Source: UBA2991 sp965221735
Lineage (GTDB): Bacteria; Chloroflexota; Dehalococcoidia; Tepidiformales; Tepidiformaceae
Reading direction: 5' to 3'
DNA: 64,000 nucleotides
NCBI GenBank assembly: GCA_965221735.1
Contig: OZ244910.1
Coordinates: forward strand, 2,974,259-3,038,258
Shown: one piece after another, positions 44,361 to 53,392 of the stretch
Position numbering within the stretch: position 1 is the stretch's first letter
Layout: the number at the start of each line of letters is the position of its first letter
Notes under the pieces: generated by a model
Told to the model about the DNA's origin: nothing
Seen by the model: only the letters and a program-made list of their open reading frames with translations
Database searches by the model: none
Position numbers and translations under genes: made by a program

Positions 44361-44606
44361 CAGAACCGATCCTAGCCGGGGATGAGCCGAAGGGGATGAT
44401 GGTGGTGGTGAGCCGTTCGGGACCGTGCGGGTTCTCGCGAATCAGCCTGCCGGGGCGCGTCACACGCGAACCCCGCCGGGTGTGGGTTCTGCGCGGAACC
44501 GGGTGCGGCCCGGCGTGCGGGTGTGACGGCAGCCGATGCAGCGCGCGGCGAGCCAGCGGGAGAAGTCCAGGATTCCGCACGGGATGCGCCGGGTTTCCGA
44601 ACGGGG

Positions 44607-46568
44607 CTACTTGCCGCCGGCGGGCTGCGGCGCGGCGTCGCCGAGGTCGCCACGGCGGCGGCGGATGACGGCCTCGTCCTCGCCGAGGGAGGCGTCCTGC
44701 TCCTGCTCGTACGTCATCTTGTAGAGGCGCGCGTAGACGCCGTCGCGTGCGAGCAGCTCGTCGTGCGTGCCGATCTCGACCATGCGTCCGTTCTCGAGGA
44801 CGACGATGCGGCTGGCCTCGCGGATGGTGGAGAGGCGGTGGGCGATGACGAACGAGGTCCGGTTCTGGAGGAGGTTGCGCAGGGCGCGCTGGATGATGAC
44901 CTCGGTCTGCGTGTCCACGTAGGCGGTCGCCTCGTCGAGGATGAGGATGCGGGGCGCGGCGAGTACGGCGCGGGCGAAGCTGAGGAGCTGGCGCTGGCCC
45001 ACGGAGATGTTCTGGCCGCGCTGGTGGAGCTCGTGGTTGTAGCCGCCGGGCAGGCGCGAGATGAAGTCGTGCGCGCCGACCGCCGTCGAGGCCTCCTCGA
45101 TCTCGGCGTCGGTGGCGCCGGGTTTCCCGTACTCGATGTTCTCGCGGATGGTGCCGCTGAAGAGGTAGGGCTGCTGCAGCACCACGCCCATGAACTGGGT
45201 GAGCGAGCGGCGCTTGATGTCGCGCACGTCGTGCCCGTCGATGCGGATGGAGCCGTCGGAGACGTCGTAGCCGCGGCTGATGAGGGTGGTGATGGTGGTC
45301 TTGCCCGAGCCGGTGTGGCCCACGAGCGCGATCGTCTCCCCGGGCTCGACGTGCAGCTCGAAGTCCTGGAGCACGGGCACGCCCTCGACGTAGTGGAACT
45401 GGACGTCGTCGAAGTCGACGCGGCCCTCGACTTCGGTGAGCTCGATGGCGTCGTCGCGATCGCGGATGCGGGGGACGGTCTCGAGCACCTCGAAGATGCG
45501 CTGCCCGCCGGCCATCGCCCGCTGCAGCATCGTGTACTGCATCACCAGGTCACGGATGGGCTCGAAGAAGCGGAGGATGAGGAGGACGAAGAGGACGATG
45601 GCGCCCACGATGGCGGCGGCTTCGTCCCGGTCGAGGGAGCCCGAGGAGAGGGCGCGCCAGCCGGCGGCGATGAGCACGGCCGCCGTCGAGATGGCGATGC
45701 AGAGCTCGATCAGGGGCACGACCACCGCCGTGAGCGTTCCCGCCCAGATGTTGGCGTTGCGGTTCTCCTGGTTCATGACGTCGAAGCGCTTGGCGTTCTC
45801 GTCTTCCCGGTTGAGGGACTGCACGGTGCGCACGCCGGCCAGGCTCTCGCCGAGGTTCCCGTAGAGCTGGCTGATGCGGATGCGCACGTTGATGAAGGCC
45901 TCGCGGGCGTAGCGGGCCCAGATGCTGAGCACAAAGATGAGCGGCGGCACCACCGCCAGCGTGTAGAGGGCCAGCTCCCAGTCCGAGTTCATCAGCAGGG
46001 TGACGGCGATGGCGATGCCGACGATGTCGGCGGCGAACGTGAGCGAGCCCGTGCTGAGCAGCTCCTGCATGACCGTCACGTCGCTGGTGAGGCGGGAGAT
46101 CATGCGGCCCACCTCCATCTCGTCGTAGAACGAGAGGGAGAGGCCCTGCATGTGCTCGTACATGTCCGAGCGCAGCTCGTAGAGGAGCTGCGTGCCGACG
46201 CGCGCCATGATGAGCTGCTGGAGCATCCCCGCGATCCACCCGAGGAGGCCCAGCCCGGCCAGCGTGCCCGCCCAGATGGGGATGCGGCCGGCGTCGCCCG
46301 CGAGCGCGTCGGCGGTGGCCTCGGCGATGAAGAAGGCGGGCACGTAGATGGAGACGGAGACCATGAGCATGCAGAAGAACGCGAAGATCAGCGCCCGCCG
46401 CCGGTGCTTCAGGAAGGGGATCATCTTGCGGACGACTTCGGCGTCGTAGGGCTTGCCGAGGTACTCCTCGTCCCAGCCGTCGACGCCGCGGTTGCCGCGC
46501 ATCATGCCGCGCTGGCCGCCGATGCCGGAGCTGTAGCCGCCGGCTCCGCCGCCGCCCCACATGCCCAT
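44607..46568 (-). CDS. Heterodimeric ABC exporter subunit (canonical Walker B, ISVGQ signature)
   Basis: A 653-residue half-transporter: Gly-rich start, six membrane helices (about 70-345), then an ATPase domain with Walker A GHTGSGKTT, signature ISVGQ in place of LSGGQ, and Walker B ILILDEAT with the catalytic Glu. Its ATG overlaps the TAA of the upstream subunit by one base. Together they look like an asymmetric exporter of drugs or lipids. It would have the intact Walker B but the weaker signature, the pattern expected of one half of a TM287/288-type pair. Confidence 0.92.
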   Translation of the reverse strand: MGMWGGGGAGGYSSGIGGQRGMMRGNRGVDGWDEEYLGKPYDAEVVRKMIPFLKHRRRALIFAFFCMLMVSVSIYVPAFFIAEATADALAGDAGRIPIWAGTLAGLGLLGWIAGMLQQLIMARVGTQLLYELRSDMYEHMQGLSLSFYDEMEVGRMISRLTSDVTVMQELLSTGSLTFAADIVGIAIAVTLLMNSDWELALYTLAVVPPLIFVLSIWARYAREAFINVRIRISQLYGNLGESLAGVRTVQSLNREDENAKRFDVMNQENRNANIWAGTLTAVVVPLIELCIAISTAAVLIAAGWRALSSGSLDRDEAAAIVGAIVLFVLLILRFFEPIRDLVMQYTMLQRAMAGGQRIFEVLETVPRIRDRDDAIELTEVEGRVDFDDVQFHYVEGVPVLQDFELHVEPGETIALVGHTGSGKTTITTLISRGYDVSDGSIRIDGHDVRDIKRRSLTQFMGVVLQQPYLFSGTIRENIEYGKPGATDAEIEEASTAVGAHDFISRLPGGYNHELHQRGQNISVGQRQLLSFARAVLAAPRILILDEATAYVDTQTEVIIQRALRNLLQNRTSFVIAHRLSTIREASRIVVLENGRMVEIGTHDELLARDGVYARLYKMTYEQEQDASLGEDEAVIRRRRGDLGDAAPQPAGGK

Positions 46569-48439
46569 TAGGAAGCGCCTCCACTGCCGCCGGCGGGCTC
46601 GGCCAGCCCGGCGGGCTCCGGCTCGGACGCGGGTGCGGCGTCCGCCGCCGCGGCCGCGGTGGCGGCGATCTCGCCCAGCGCCTCTTCCTGGTCGCGCAGT
46701 TCGAGGTCGTAGATGGTGCGGTAGAGGCCTTCCTCCTCGAGCAGCTCGGTGTGCGTGCCGCGCTGGACGATCGCGCCCCGGTCGAGCACGAGAATCTCAT
46801 CGGCGCGCATCACGGTGCGGAGGCGCTGCGCGATGACGAACGTCGTGCGGCCCTCCATCAGCGTCGCCAGGGCCTGCTGGATGAGGAACTCGGTCTGCGT
46901 GTCCACGCTCGCCGTGGAGTCGTCGAAGATGAGGACGCGCGGGTCGAGCAGGAGCGTGCGCGCGATGGCGACGCGCTGGCGCTGGCCGCCGGAGAGGGTG
47001 ACGCCGCGCTCGCCCACCCATTCGTCGTAGCCGTAGGGCAGGCTCATGATGAAGTCGTGGATGCGGGCGGCCTTGGCGGCCGTCTCGATCTCTTCCTGGG
47101 TGGCGCCGGGCGCGCCGTAGGCGATGTTGTCCCGGATCGTCCCGACGAACAGGAAGACGTCCTGCTGCACCGAGCCGATGCTCGCGCGCAGGGATTCGAG
47201 CGTGAAGTTGCGAATGTCGACCCCGTCGATGGAGATGGAGCCCTCGGTCACGTCGTAGAAGCGGGGCAGCAGGTTCACGACGGTCGACTTGCCGCTGCCG
47301 GTGGGGCCGAGCAGGGCGATGATCTTTCCGGGCGGGGCATCGATCTCGATATTGCTGAGGACGGCGCTGACGCTGTCATAGCCGAAGGAGACGTCGCGGA
47401 AGCGGACATGGCCGCTGGGGGAGCTGAGGGGCGTGGCGCTGGGGCGCTCCTCGACGGCGGAGCGGGCGTCGAGCACCTCGAAGACGCGCGTGCCCGCGGC
47501 GATGGCGCGGGAGAAGGAGGTGATCATGAACCCGAGCATCCGCACCGGCATCTGCAGGAGCTGCAGGGCCACGAGGAAGAGGATGAGCTCGCCCGCGGCG
47601 AGGCTCCCCTGCGTGATGTACCAGGCGCCCACGCCCACCGTGGCCGCCACCTGGATGCCGGCCACGCCCTGCAGCATCGGCGCGTGGCGGGCCATGAGCG
47701 TCGCCTGGGTGAGCTGGAGGTCGCGCTGCTCCTCGGCGGCGCGACCGAACTTGGCCGCCTCGACGGGCTCGCGGCTGAACGCCTTCACGACGCGGATGCC
47801 GCCCAGCCCCTCGTCGGCGACCTCGGTCATGCGCGCCTCGCTCTGCTGGATCTCGACCCAGAGGGGGCGCATCACGCGCTGAACCGCCCAGGAGCGCCAG
47901 GCGATGATGGGCAGCGTGACGCAGCTCACGAGGGCGAGCTGCCAGTGGAAGAAGAACATCCCGCCCACGCCCACGATGATCATGAGGATGATCATCAGGA
48001 GCCGCAGCGAGGCCATCGACATGAACATGCGGATGGCCTCTACGTCCTGCGTGGCGCGGGACATGATCTGGCCGGTCTGCACCTTGTCGTGGTAGGCGTA
48101 GCTGAGCCGCTGGACGGTGTCGTATATCTGGTTGCGAAGGTCGTAGGCGATGCGCTGGCCGAGGCTCTCGCTGATGTACGTCTGCGCGAACGCGGAGATG
48201 CCGCGCGCGATGGCGAAACCCACCACGAGCATCGCCGCGAGGACGAGCGTGCTGCGGTCGCCGGTGAAGGTGATGGAGTTGCCGTCCCGCACCGGGTCGA
48301 GGCCGACGTCGACGGCTATCTGGGCGAGGAAGGCGGAGCCCATGCCGAAGAGGGCCGCTCCAAGCATGGAGACGAGGCCGATCGTGAGCATCTTCCAGTA
48401 GGGGATGGCGTAGCCCCAGAGGCGGAGGATGATGCGCAA
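46568..48439 (-). CDS. Heterodimeric ABC exporter subunit (Asp in place of catalytic Glu)
   Basis: A 623-residue half-transporter. The start is placed at TTG 48439 because AAGGGAG lies seven bases upstream, which no other start has. Six membrane helices, Walker A GPTGSGKST, signature LSGGQ, and Walker B VLIFDDSTAS where Asp replaces the catalytic glutamate. The partner has the reverse defect, so the two form one good and one degenerate ATP site. It is divergent from the groES gene. Confidence 0.92.
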   Translation of the reverse strand: MRIILRLWGYAIPYWKMLTIGLVSMLGAALFGMGSAFLAQIAVDVGLDPVRDGNSITFTGDRSTLVLAAMLVVGFAIARGISAFAQTYISESLGQRIAYDLRNQIYDTVQRLSYAYHDKVQTGQIMSRATQDVEAIRMFMSMASLRLLMIILMIIVGVGGMFFFHWQLALVSCVTLPIIAWRSWAVQRVMRPLWVEIQQSEARMTEVADEGLGGIRVVKAFSREPVEAAKFGRAAEEQRDLQLTQATLMARHAPMLQGVAGIQVAATVGVGAWYITQGSLAAGELILFLVALQLLQMPVRMLGFMITSFSRAIAAGTRVFEVLDARSAVEERPSATPLSSPSGHVRFRDVSFGYDSVSAVLSNIEIDAPPGKIIALLGPTGSGKSTVVNLLPRFYDVTEGSISIDGVDIRNFTLESLRASIGSVQQDVFLFVGTIRDNIAYGAPGATQEEIETAAKAARIHDFIMSLPYGYDEWVGERGVTLSGGQRQRVAIARTLLLDPRVLIFDDSTASVDTQTEFLIQQALATLMEGRTTFVIAQRLRTVMRADEILVLDRGAIVQRGTHTELLEEEGLYRTIYDLELRDQEEALGEIAATAAAAADAAPASEPEPAGLAEPAGGSGGAS

Positions 48440-48540
48440 GCCGGGCTCCCTTCGAATCACTGACGCTACCACACCCTCACGTATAGGTGAAATTTGGCCC
48501 GTCGGGGGCCACCGGCGAGGGGCGGGTGGCGCGGCCCCGG

Positions 48541-48567
48541 CTAGCACTCTCGGCGGGAGAGTGCTAG
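48541..48567. promoter_or_regulatory. CIRCE element (HrcA operator)
   Basis: A perfect inverted repeat, CTAGCACTC, nine bases, GAGTGCTAG, 46 bases before groES. It differs from the TTAGCACTC consensus only by the outer base. HrcA would bind it and repress the groESL operon until heat stress. No hrcA gene is in the window. Confidence 0.95.
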
Positions 48568-48612
48568 CATGCTCGGCACGCTCAATTTCAAAACAGCGTT
48601 TGGAGGAAATCC

Positions 48613-48927
48613 GTGCCCGCAAAGACTGCAACCAAGACCGAGCTCGTGCCCCTGGCCGACCGCATCGTCGTGACCGCCCTCAAGCAGGAAGAGGAGACCG
48701 CCAGCGGCATCATCATTCCCGACACCGTGAAGGAGAAGCCGCAGCAGGCCGAGGTCATCGCCGTCGGCCCCGGCAAGCGCGACGAGCATGGCGCCCGCCA
48801 GTCGATCGACCTCGCCCCCGGCGACCGCGTTCTCTACGCCAAGTACTCCGGGACGGACGTGAAGCTCGACGGCATCGACTACATCGTCCTCGAGGAGAAG
48901 AACATCCTCTGCAAGCTCGTCTCCTAA
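48613..48927 (+). CDS. groS: Co-chaperonin GroES
   Basis: A 104-residue GroES with GTG start and a GGAGGAAA site. The core reads LADRIVVTALKQEEETASGIIIPD (mobile loop) and GDRVLYAKYSGTDVKLDG. The N-terminus has about six more residues than E. coli GroES. It lies 31 bases upstream of groEL in the CIRCE-controlled operon. Confidence 0.97.
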   Translation: MPAKTATKTELVPLADRIVVTALKQEEETASGIIIPDTVKEKPQQAEVIAVGPGKRDEHGARQSIDLAPGDRVLYAKYSGTDVKLDGIDYIVLEEKNILCKLVS

Positions 48928-48957
48928 GGGCGGCGCGAGAAAGAAGGAGCCTGGTAC

Positions 48958-50577
48958 ATGGCCCCCAAGCATCTGCTCTTCGATGAGGCGGCGCGCCGCC
49001 AGCTGAAGGAGGGCGTCGACGCCCTCGCCGACGCGGTGAAGGTGACGCTCGGCCCGCGCGGCCGCAACGTCGTCATCGAGAAGAACTACGGCCCGCCCGT
49101 CATCACCAAGGACGGCGTGACCGTGGCCCGCGAGATCGAGCTCGCGGACGCCTTCGAGAACATGGGCACCCAGCTGGTGAAGCAGGTCGCCACCAAGACG
49201 AACGACATCGCCGGCGACGGCACCACGACGGCCACCGTCCTCGCCCAGGCGCTCGTGCGCGGCGGGGTGAAGGTGGTCGCCTCCGGCTCCCACCAGATGG
49301 GCATCCGCCGCGGCATCGAGGGCGCCCTCGACGTGGCCATCGACCACCTGCGCTCGCGCGCCGAGCCCGTGCTCAGCAAGCAGCAGATCCAGCACGTCGC
49401 CTCGATCTCGGGGAACGACACCGAGATCGGCGAGATCATCGCGGACGTGATGGAGATGGTCGGCAAGGACGGCGTCATCACCGTCGAGGAGTCCCGCGGG
49501 ATCAAGTTCGAGACGGAGTTCGTCGACGGCCTGCAGCTCGACCGCGGCTGGCAGTCGGCCCAGTTCGTCACGAACGTGGACCGCCAGGAAGCCGTCATCG
49601 AGAACCCGTACATCCTCATCACGGACAAGAAGATCACGGCCGTCCAGGACCTGCTGCCCCTGCTGGAGCAGGTGCTGCAGGTGACCAAGGACTTCGTCAT
49701 CATCTCCGAGGACATCGAGGGCGAGGCGCTCGCCACGCTGGTGGTGAACAAGATGCGCGGCACGATGAACGTGCTCGCGCTGCGCGCCCCCAGCTTCGGC
49801 GACCGGCGCACCGCCATCCTCGAAGACATCGCCATCCTCACGGGCGGCGAGATGATCACCGAGAAGACGGGCCGCCAGCTGCAGACCGCGACGCTGGCCG
49901 ACCTCGGCCGCGCGCGCCGCATCGTGGCGAGCCGCGAGGCCGCGACCATCATCGAGGGCCAGGCCAGCGATGAGGCGATCCAGGCCCGCATCAAGCAGCT
50001 GAAGGCGCAGATCGAGGACATCACCAGTGACTTCGACCGCGAGAAGCTGCAGGAGCGGCTGGCGAAGCTCGCCGGCGGCGTCGCCGTCATCAAGGTCGGC
50101 GCGGCCACCGAGGTCGAGCTGAAGGAGAAGAAGGCGCGCGTCGAGGACGCCCTCAGCGCTACCCGCGCCGCCGTCGAGGAAGGCGTCGTCCCGGGTGGCG
50201 GCGTCTCCCTCATCCGCGCGCAGCTGGCCGTCGAGGCCTACGCCGAGGAGCTGGAAGGCGACGAGCGCACGGGTGCGCTCCTGCTCGCCGAATCGCTCGA
50301 GGAGCCGGCCTGGATGATTGCCGACAACGCGGGGCTCGAGGGCTCCGTCATCGTCAATCGCATCAAGCGGCTGGAGAACGAGAGCGAAGGCTGGGACGCC
50401 GCCGCCGATCGCTGGGGCGACATGTTCGAGCTTGGCATCGTCGATCCGGTGAAGGTCGTGCGCTCCGCTCTTGAGAACGCCGCTTCCGTAAGTGCTATGG
50501 TGCTCACGACGGAATCGCTCGTGGCGGAGGTGCCCGATCTGGCCGCCGCCGCCGCACCGCTCCCTGAGGAGTACTAG
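48958..50577 (+). CDS. groL: Chaperonin GroEL
   Basis: A 539-residue chaperonin with VTLGPRGRNVVIEK, the nucleotide-binding DGTTTATVLAQAL (here GDGTTTATV), and VVPGGGVSLIRA near the C-terminus. It ends AAAAPLPEEY and lacks the GGM-repeat tail of E. coli GroEL, as in many other phyla. It is co-transcribed with groES and a small membrane protein follows by two bases. Confidence 0.97.
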   Translation: MAPKHLLFDEAARRQLKEGVDALADAVKVTLGPRGRNVVIEKNYGPPVITKDGVTVAREIELADAFENMGTQLVKQVATKTNDIAGDGTTTATVLAQALVRGGVKVVASGSHQMGIRRGIEGALDVAIDHLRSRAEPVLSKQQIQHVASISGNDTEIGEIIADVMEMVGKDGVITVEESRGIKFETEFVDGLQLDRGWQSAQFVTNVDRQEAVIENPYILITDKKITAVQDLLPLLEQVLQVTKDFVIISEDIEGEALATLVVNKMRGTMNVLALRAPSFGDRRTAILEDIAILTGGEMITEKTGRQLQTATLADLGRARRIVASREAATIIEGQASDEAIQARIKQLKAQIEDITSDFDREKLQERLAKLAGGVAVIKVGAATEVELKEKKARVEDALSATRAAVEEGVVPGGGVSLIRAQLAVEAYAEELEGDERTGALLLAESLEEPAWMIADNAGLEGSVIVNRIKRLENESEGWDAAADRWGDMFELGIVDPVKVVRSALENAASVSAMVLTTESLVAEVPDLAAAAAPLPEEY

Positions 50578-50579
50578 CT

Positions 50580-50699
50580 ATGTTGGAACGGCTGCGATCA
50601 GGCCCTATCAAGTACATCGCCTTCCCCATCATCCTGCTCGGGCTGGCCTTCGTGGTCATCCGCAGGTTCATGGGCGGCGAGTCCTCCGAAGAGGCATAG
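50580..50699 (+). CDS. 39-residue membrane protein after groEL
   Basis: A short frame starting two bases after the groEL stop. It has one hydrophobic segment (IKYIAFPIILLGLAFVVI) flanked by basic residues and an acidic end, typical of a real single-span peptide rather than noise. It would lie in the CIRCE-controlled operon. No homologue is recognised. Confidence 0.45.
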   Translation: MLERLRSGPIKYIAFPIILLGLAFVVIRRFMGGESSEEA

Positions 50700-50730
50700 C
50701 GGCAGCCCTTTCAGGCAACCCATTCACAGA

Positions 50731-50759
50731 GCGTGGCCCCTTGCGGGGGGCCGCGTTTT
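50731..50759 (+). terminator. Terminator of the groESL operon
   Basis: A ten-pair stem (50731-50740 with 50747-50756, two G-T wobble pairs) with a six-base loop is followed by TTTT. It comes 30 bases after the small membrane protein gene, so it would end the groES-groEL-small ORF transcript. Confidence 0.7.
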
Positions 50760-50849
50760 GTGCGTTTTAAGGGTTCCCCCACAGCCGCTGCCGGGCGTCC
50801 CGAGATATGCCGGGTAGCCCGGGGGGGCCACAGGCGTACGATTTAGCGC

Positions 50850-52895
50850 GTGGCGATAAGGCGCGCGCGGGGGCGTCGCTGGAGAAGGCGGGCGGGCGGG
50901 CGCCTGCGGCGCCGCCTCGGGCGGGTCACGACCCAGGACGTCATACGCGCATTGTGGCTGGGCGCCCTCATCGGGGTCGTCACCGGCTTCGTCGCCATCC
51001 TCTTCTTCGAAGCGCTCGAGTTCGCCACGCAGCACCTGCTTGCCGACCTGACGGGCTACCACCCGCCGCATCCCCTGGGCGAGGGTGGCCAGGAAGCCTC
51101 CGACCCGACGCGGCGCTGGGCGCTGCCGATCGTGGTGGGGCTGGGCGGGCTCGTCTCCGGCCTGCTCGTGTACTCCCTCGCGCCCGAGGCCGAAGGAGCG
51201 GGCGCGGACCAGGTGATCGACGCCTTCCACCAGCGCGGCGGACGCATTCGCCTGCGCGCCATCCCGGTGAAGCTGATCGCCTCGGCGATCACGATCGGGA
51301 GCGGCGGCGCGGCCGGGAGGGAGGGTCCGGCGGCGCAGATCTCGGGCGGCATCGGCTCCGTGATCGCCGACCGGCTCGGCCTCGATGCGGTCGAGCGGCG
51401 GCGGGCCCTTGTGGCCGGCATGGGCGCGGGCGTGGGCGCCATCTTCCGCGCCCCCCTGGGCGGCGCGATGATGGCCGCCGAGGCCCTCTACCGCGACGAC
51501 TTCGAGGCGGACGCGATCCTGCTCTCGCTGATCTCCTCGATCGTCGCCTTCGCCGTGTACGGCGCCTGGTACGACTACACGCCCATCTTCGGCGGGACGG
51601 CCGGCTTCTCCTTCCAGAATCCCGAGGAGCTGCCTTACTACCTCGCGCTGGGGGTGGCCTGCGGGCTGCTGGGCATCCTCTACGCGCGCGGCTTCGAGGG
51701 AGCGCAGGAGCTCTTCCGCCGCCTCACCGCCCCGCGCTGGGTGAAGCCGGCCATCGGCGGCGTGCTCGTGGGCTGCATCGGGATGTTCGCCCCCGAGGCC
51801 ATCCACATCGGGTACGGCTGGGTGCAGCGCTCCATTACCCCCGACGACGTGATGGACTTCTCCCTCTGGCTCATCATCGCGCTGCCGCTGCTGCGCATCC
51901 TCGCCGCCTCCCTCACCGTCGGGTCCGGCGCTTCGGGCGGCATCTTCGCGCCCGGGATGGTCGCCGGGGGCATGCTGGGCGCGCTCTTCTGGCGGCTGTT
52001 CCACGACCTGCCGGGCTTCCCCGCCGACCCCGCGCCGCTGGTCATCATCGGCATGATCGCGGTCTTCGGCAGCATCGCCCACGCCCCCCTCGCGATGATG
52101 CTGATGGTGGGCGAGATGACGGGGAACCTCTCGCTGCTGGCCCCCGCGATGGTGGCCGTGGCGGTGGCGACGCTGCTCGTGGGGAACACGAGCATCTACC
52201 GCAGCCAGGTGCCCACGCGCGCCGACTCGATGGCCCACCGCCATCGCTTCGCCTTCCCCCTGCTCGACGCCCTGCCGGCGCAGCGTGCGGTCGTTCCCCT
52301 GGTGATGGTGCGCGACACGGCCACCGTGGCCGATGCCCTGGCCAGCCTTGAGCGGCGGCGCAGTGCGGACGGCGTGGTGATCGACGAGGGCGGGCGGCTC
52401 GTGGGCGAGATCACGAGCGAGGAGCTGCGCGCCGTTCCCGATGCGGGCACACCGGTCGAGGGGTTCGCGGTCGACCTGCCCACCGTCGTCCTCGCCGACA
52501 CGCCCCTCGACGAGGCGCTGGACCGCCTCGCCAGCCACGAGCGCCGCTGGCTGCCCGTGCTCGACGGGGACGACGGGCCGGTGCTGGGCGCGATCGACGC
52601 GCGTGCGCTCGTGCGCTCCTTCCGCCAGGCAGCGCGCCAGCAGGTGCGACCGCTGACGCCGGTCGACGAGCAGATCAGCACCATGGAGCTGACGGTGGCG
52701 GCGGGGGCGCCGGTCGAAGGCAAGCGGCTGGCGGAGGCGGGCCTGCCCCAGGGCGTCCGCGTCCTGACGATGGAGCACATGGGGCGGCTCTCGGCGCCCT
52801 CGGGCGATACGGTGCTGCGCCGCGGCGACCGCCTGACGCTGGCGATGACACGCGGCACGCGCGGCGAGGTGCTCGCCCTGATTCTCGGAGACTGA
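50850..52895 (+). CDS. ClC-type chloride channel/antiporter with CBS and TrkA-C domains
   Basis: A 681-residue protein with GTG start and a very basic N-terminus. The ClC selectivity filters are visible: GSGGAAGREGP at about 150-160 and GSGASGGIFAPGM at about 355-368; ten or more membrane helices are present. After the membrane part come a CBS pair (about 490-590, with VVIDEGGRLVGEI and RRWLPVLDGDDG) and a TrkA-C-like tail ending RGDRLTLAM. The cytoplasmic domains would sense nucleotides. It is solitary. Confidence 0.92.
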   Translation: MAIRRARGRRWRRRAGGRLRRRLGRVTTQDVIRALWLGALIGVVTGFVAILFFEALEFATQHLLADLTGYHPPHPLGEGGQEASDPTRRWALPIVVGLGGLVSGLLVYSLAPEAEGAGADQVIDAFHQRGGRIRLRAIPVKLIASAITIGSGGAAGREGPAAQISGGIGSVIADRLGLDAVERRRALVAGMGAGVGAIFRAPLGGAMMAAEALYRDDFEADAILLSLISSIVAFAVYGAWYDYTPIFGGTAGFSFQNPEELPYYLALGVACGLLGILYARGFEGAQELFRRLTAPRWVKPAIGGVLVGCIGMFAPEAIHIGYGWVQRSITPDDVMDFSLWLIIALPLLRILAASLTVGSGASGGIFAPGMVAGGMLGALFWRLFHDLPGFPADPAPLVIIGMIAVFGSIAHAPLAMMLMVGEMTGNLSLLAPAMVAVAVATLLVGNTSIYRSQVPTRADSMAHRHRFAFPLLDALPAQRAVVPLVMVRDTATVADALASLERRRSADGVVIDEGGRLVGEITSEELRAVPDAGTPVEGFAVDLPTVVLADTPLDEALDRLASHERRWLPVLDGDDGPVLGAIDARALVRSFRQAARQQVRPLTPVDEQISTMELTVAAGAPVEGKRLAEAGLPQGVRVLTMEHMGRLSAPSGDTVLRRGDRLTLAMTRGTRGEVLALILGD

Positions 52896-52913
52896 TCCCG
52901 GGCAGCCGGCCCG

Positions 52914-53279
52914 CTAGCCGAGGGCGAAGCGCAGGACGACGGCGATCACGGCCACGAGCGCGATCGGTCCCGCGACTGTGAGGAAAGCCCGTCGTGAACT
53001 CCGTCGCTCCTCGTCGGCCGTTCGGTAGGCGACGAGCGCGGCTCCGCCCCCGAGCTCGGCGATGACGCTGCGGGCCTCACCGATGCGGGAGCGCGGCACG
53101 AGCACGGAGTAGGAGGAGCCGAACAGGCTCGCCCCCCCGAAGGCGCTGCCCGGGCCGCGCTCGACGAAGGCGGCTTCGATGTCCTCGTCGCGGAGGGCGT
53201 CGATCCAGATATGGGCCTCGGCGATGTCCCTCGCCTCGGCCACGATCGTGGCGCCGTCCGCTTCCGTCTGCGTGGCCAT
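52914..53279 (-). CDS. DUF2007-like protein with C-terminal membrane anchor
   Basis: Read from ATG 53279, 121 residues. The first 85 residues fit the small DUF2007 fold (IVAEARDIAEAHIWIDALRDE, then YSVLVPRSRIGEARSVIAEL), often called a putative signal-transducing protein. One membrane segment (about 98-120) follows. Function is unknown. It is downstream of znuA on the same strand, separated by a hairpin. Confidence 0.65.
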   Translation of the reverse strand: MATQTEADGATIVAEARDIAEAHIWIDALRDEDIEAAFVERGPGSAFGGASLFGSSYSVLVPRSRIGEARSVIAELGGGAALVAYRTADEERRSSRRAFLTVAGPIALVAVIAVVLRFALG

Positions 53280-53310
53280 GCGCCGCCAGTGTAGCGGCGC
53301 ATGGGCCGGG

Positions 53311-53344
53311 CGATGCTGCCGCTCGAAGTGCAGCGGCAGCATCG
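53311..53344. terminator. Perfect 13-bp hairpin between znuA and the DUF2007-like gene
   Basis: The arms 53311-53323 and 53332-53344 pair perfectly around an eight-base loop. The hairpin lies about 50 bases after the znuA stop and just before the next minus-strand gene. It lacks a T-run, so it may end or attenuate transcription, or stabilise the znuA mRNA end. Confidence 0.6.
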
Positions 53345-53392
53345 CGGTAGCCAGCCGTCAGGCTCTCGCCACCGATGCAGGCACGGCGGCCC

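Noticed and set aside
44361..44606. Possible small genes in the gap between obg and the ABC exporter
   Set aside because: No ribosome site with a credible frame is seen; the stretch is GC-rich with short direct repeats only.
50724..52778. Long minus-strand open frame opposite the ClC channel
   Set aside because: It is a low-complexity His/Arg/Glu shadow of the channel frame, which has clear selectivity filter motifs.
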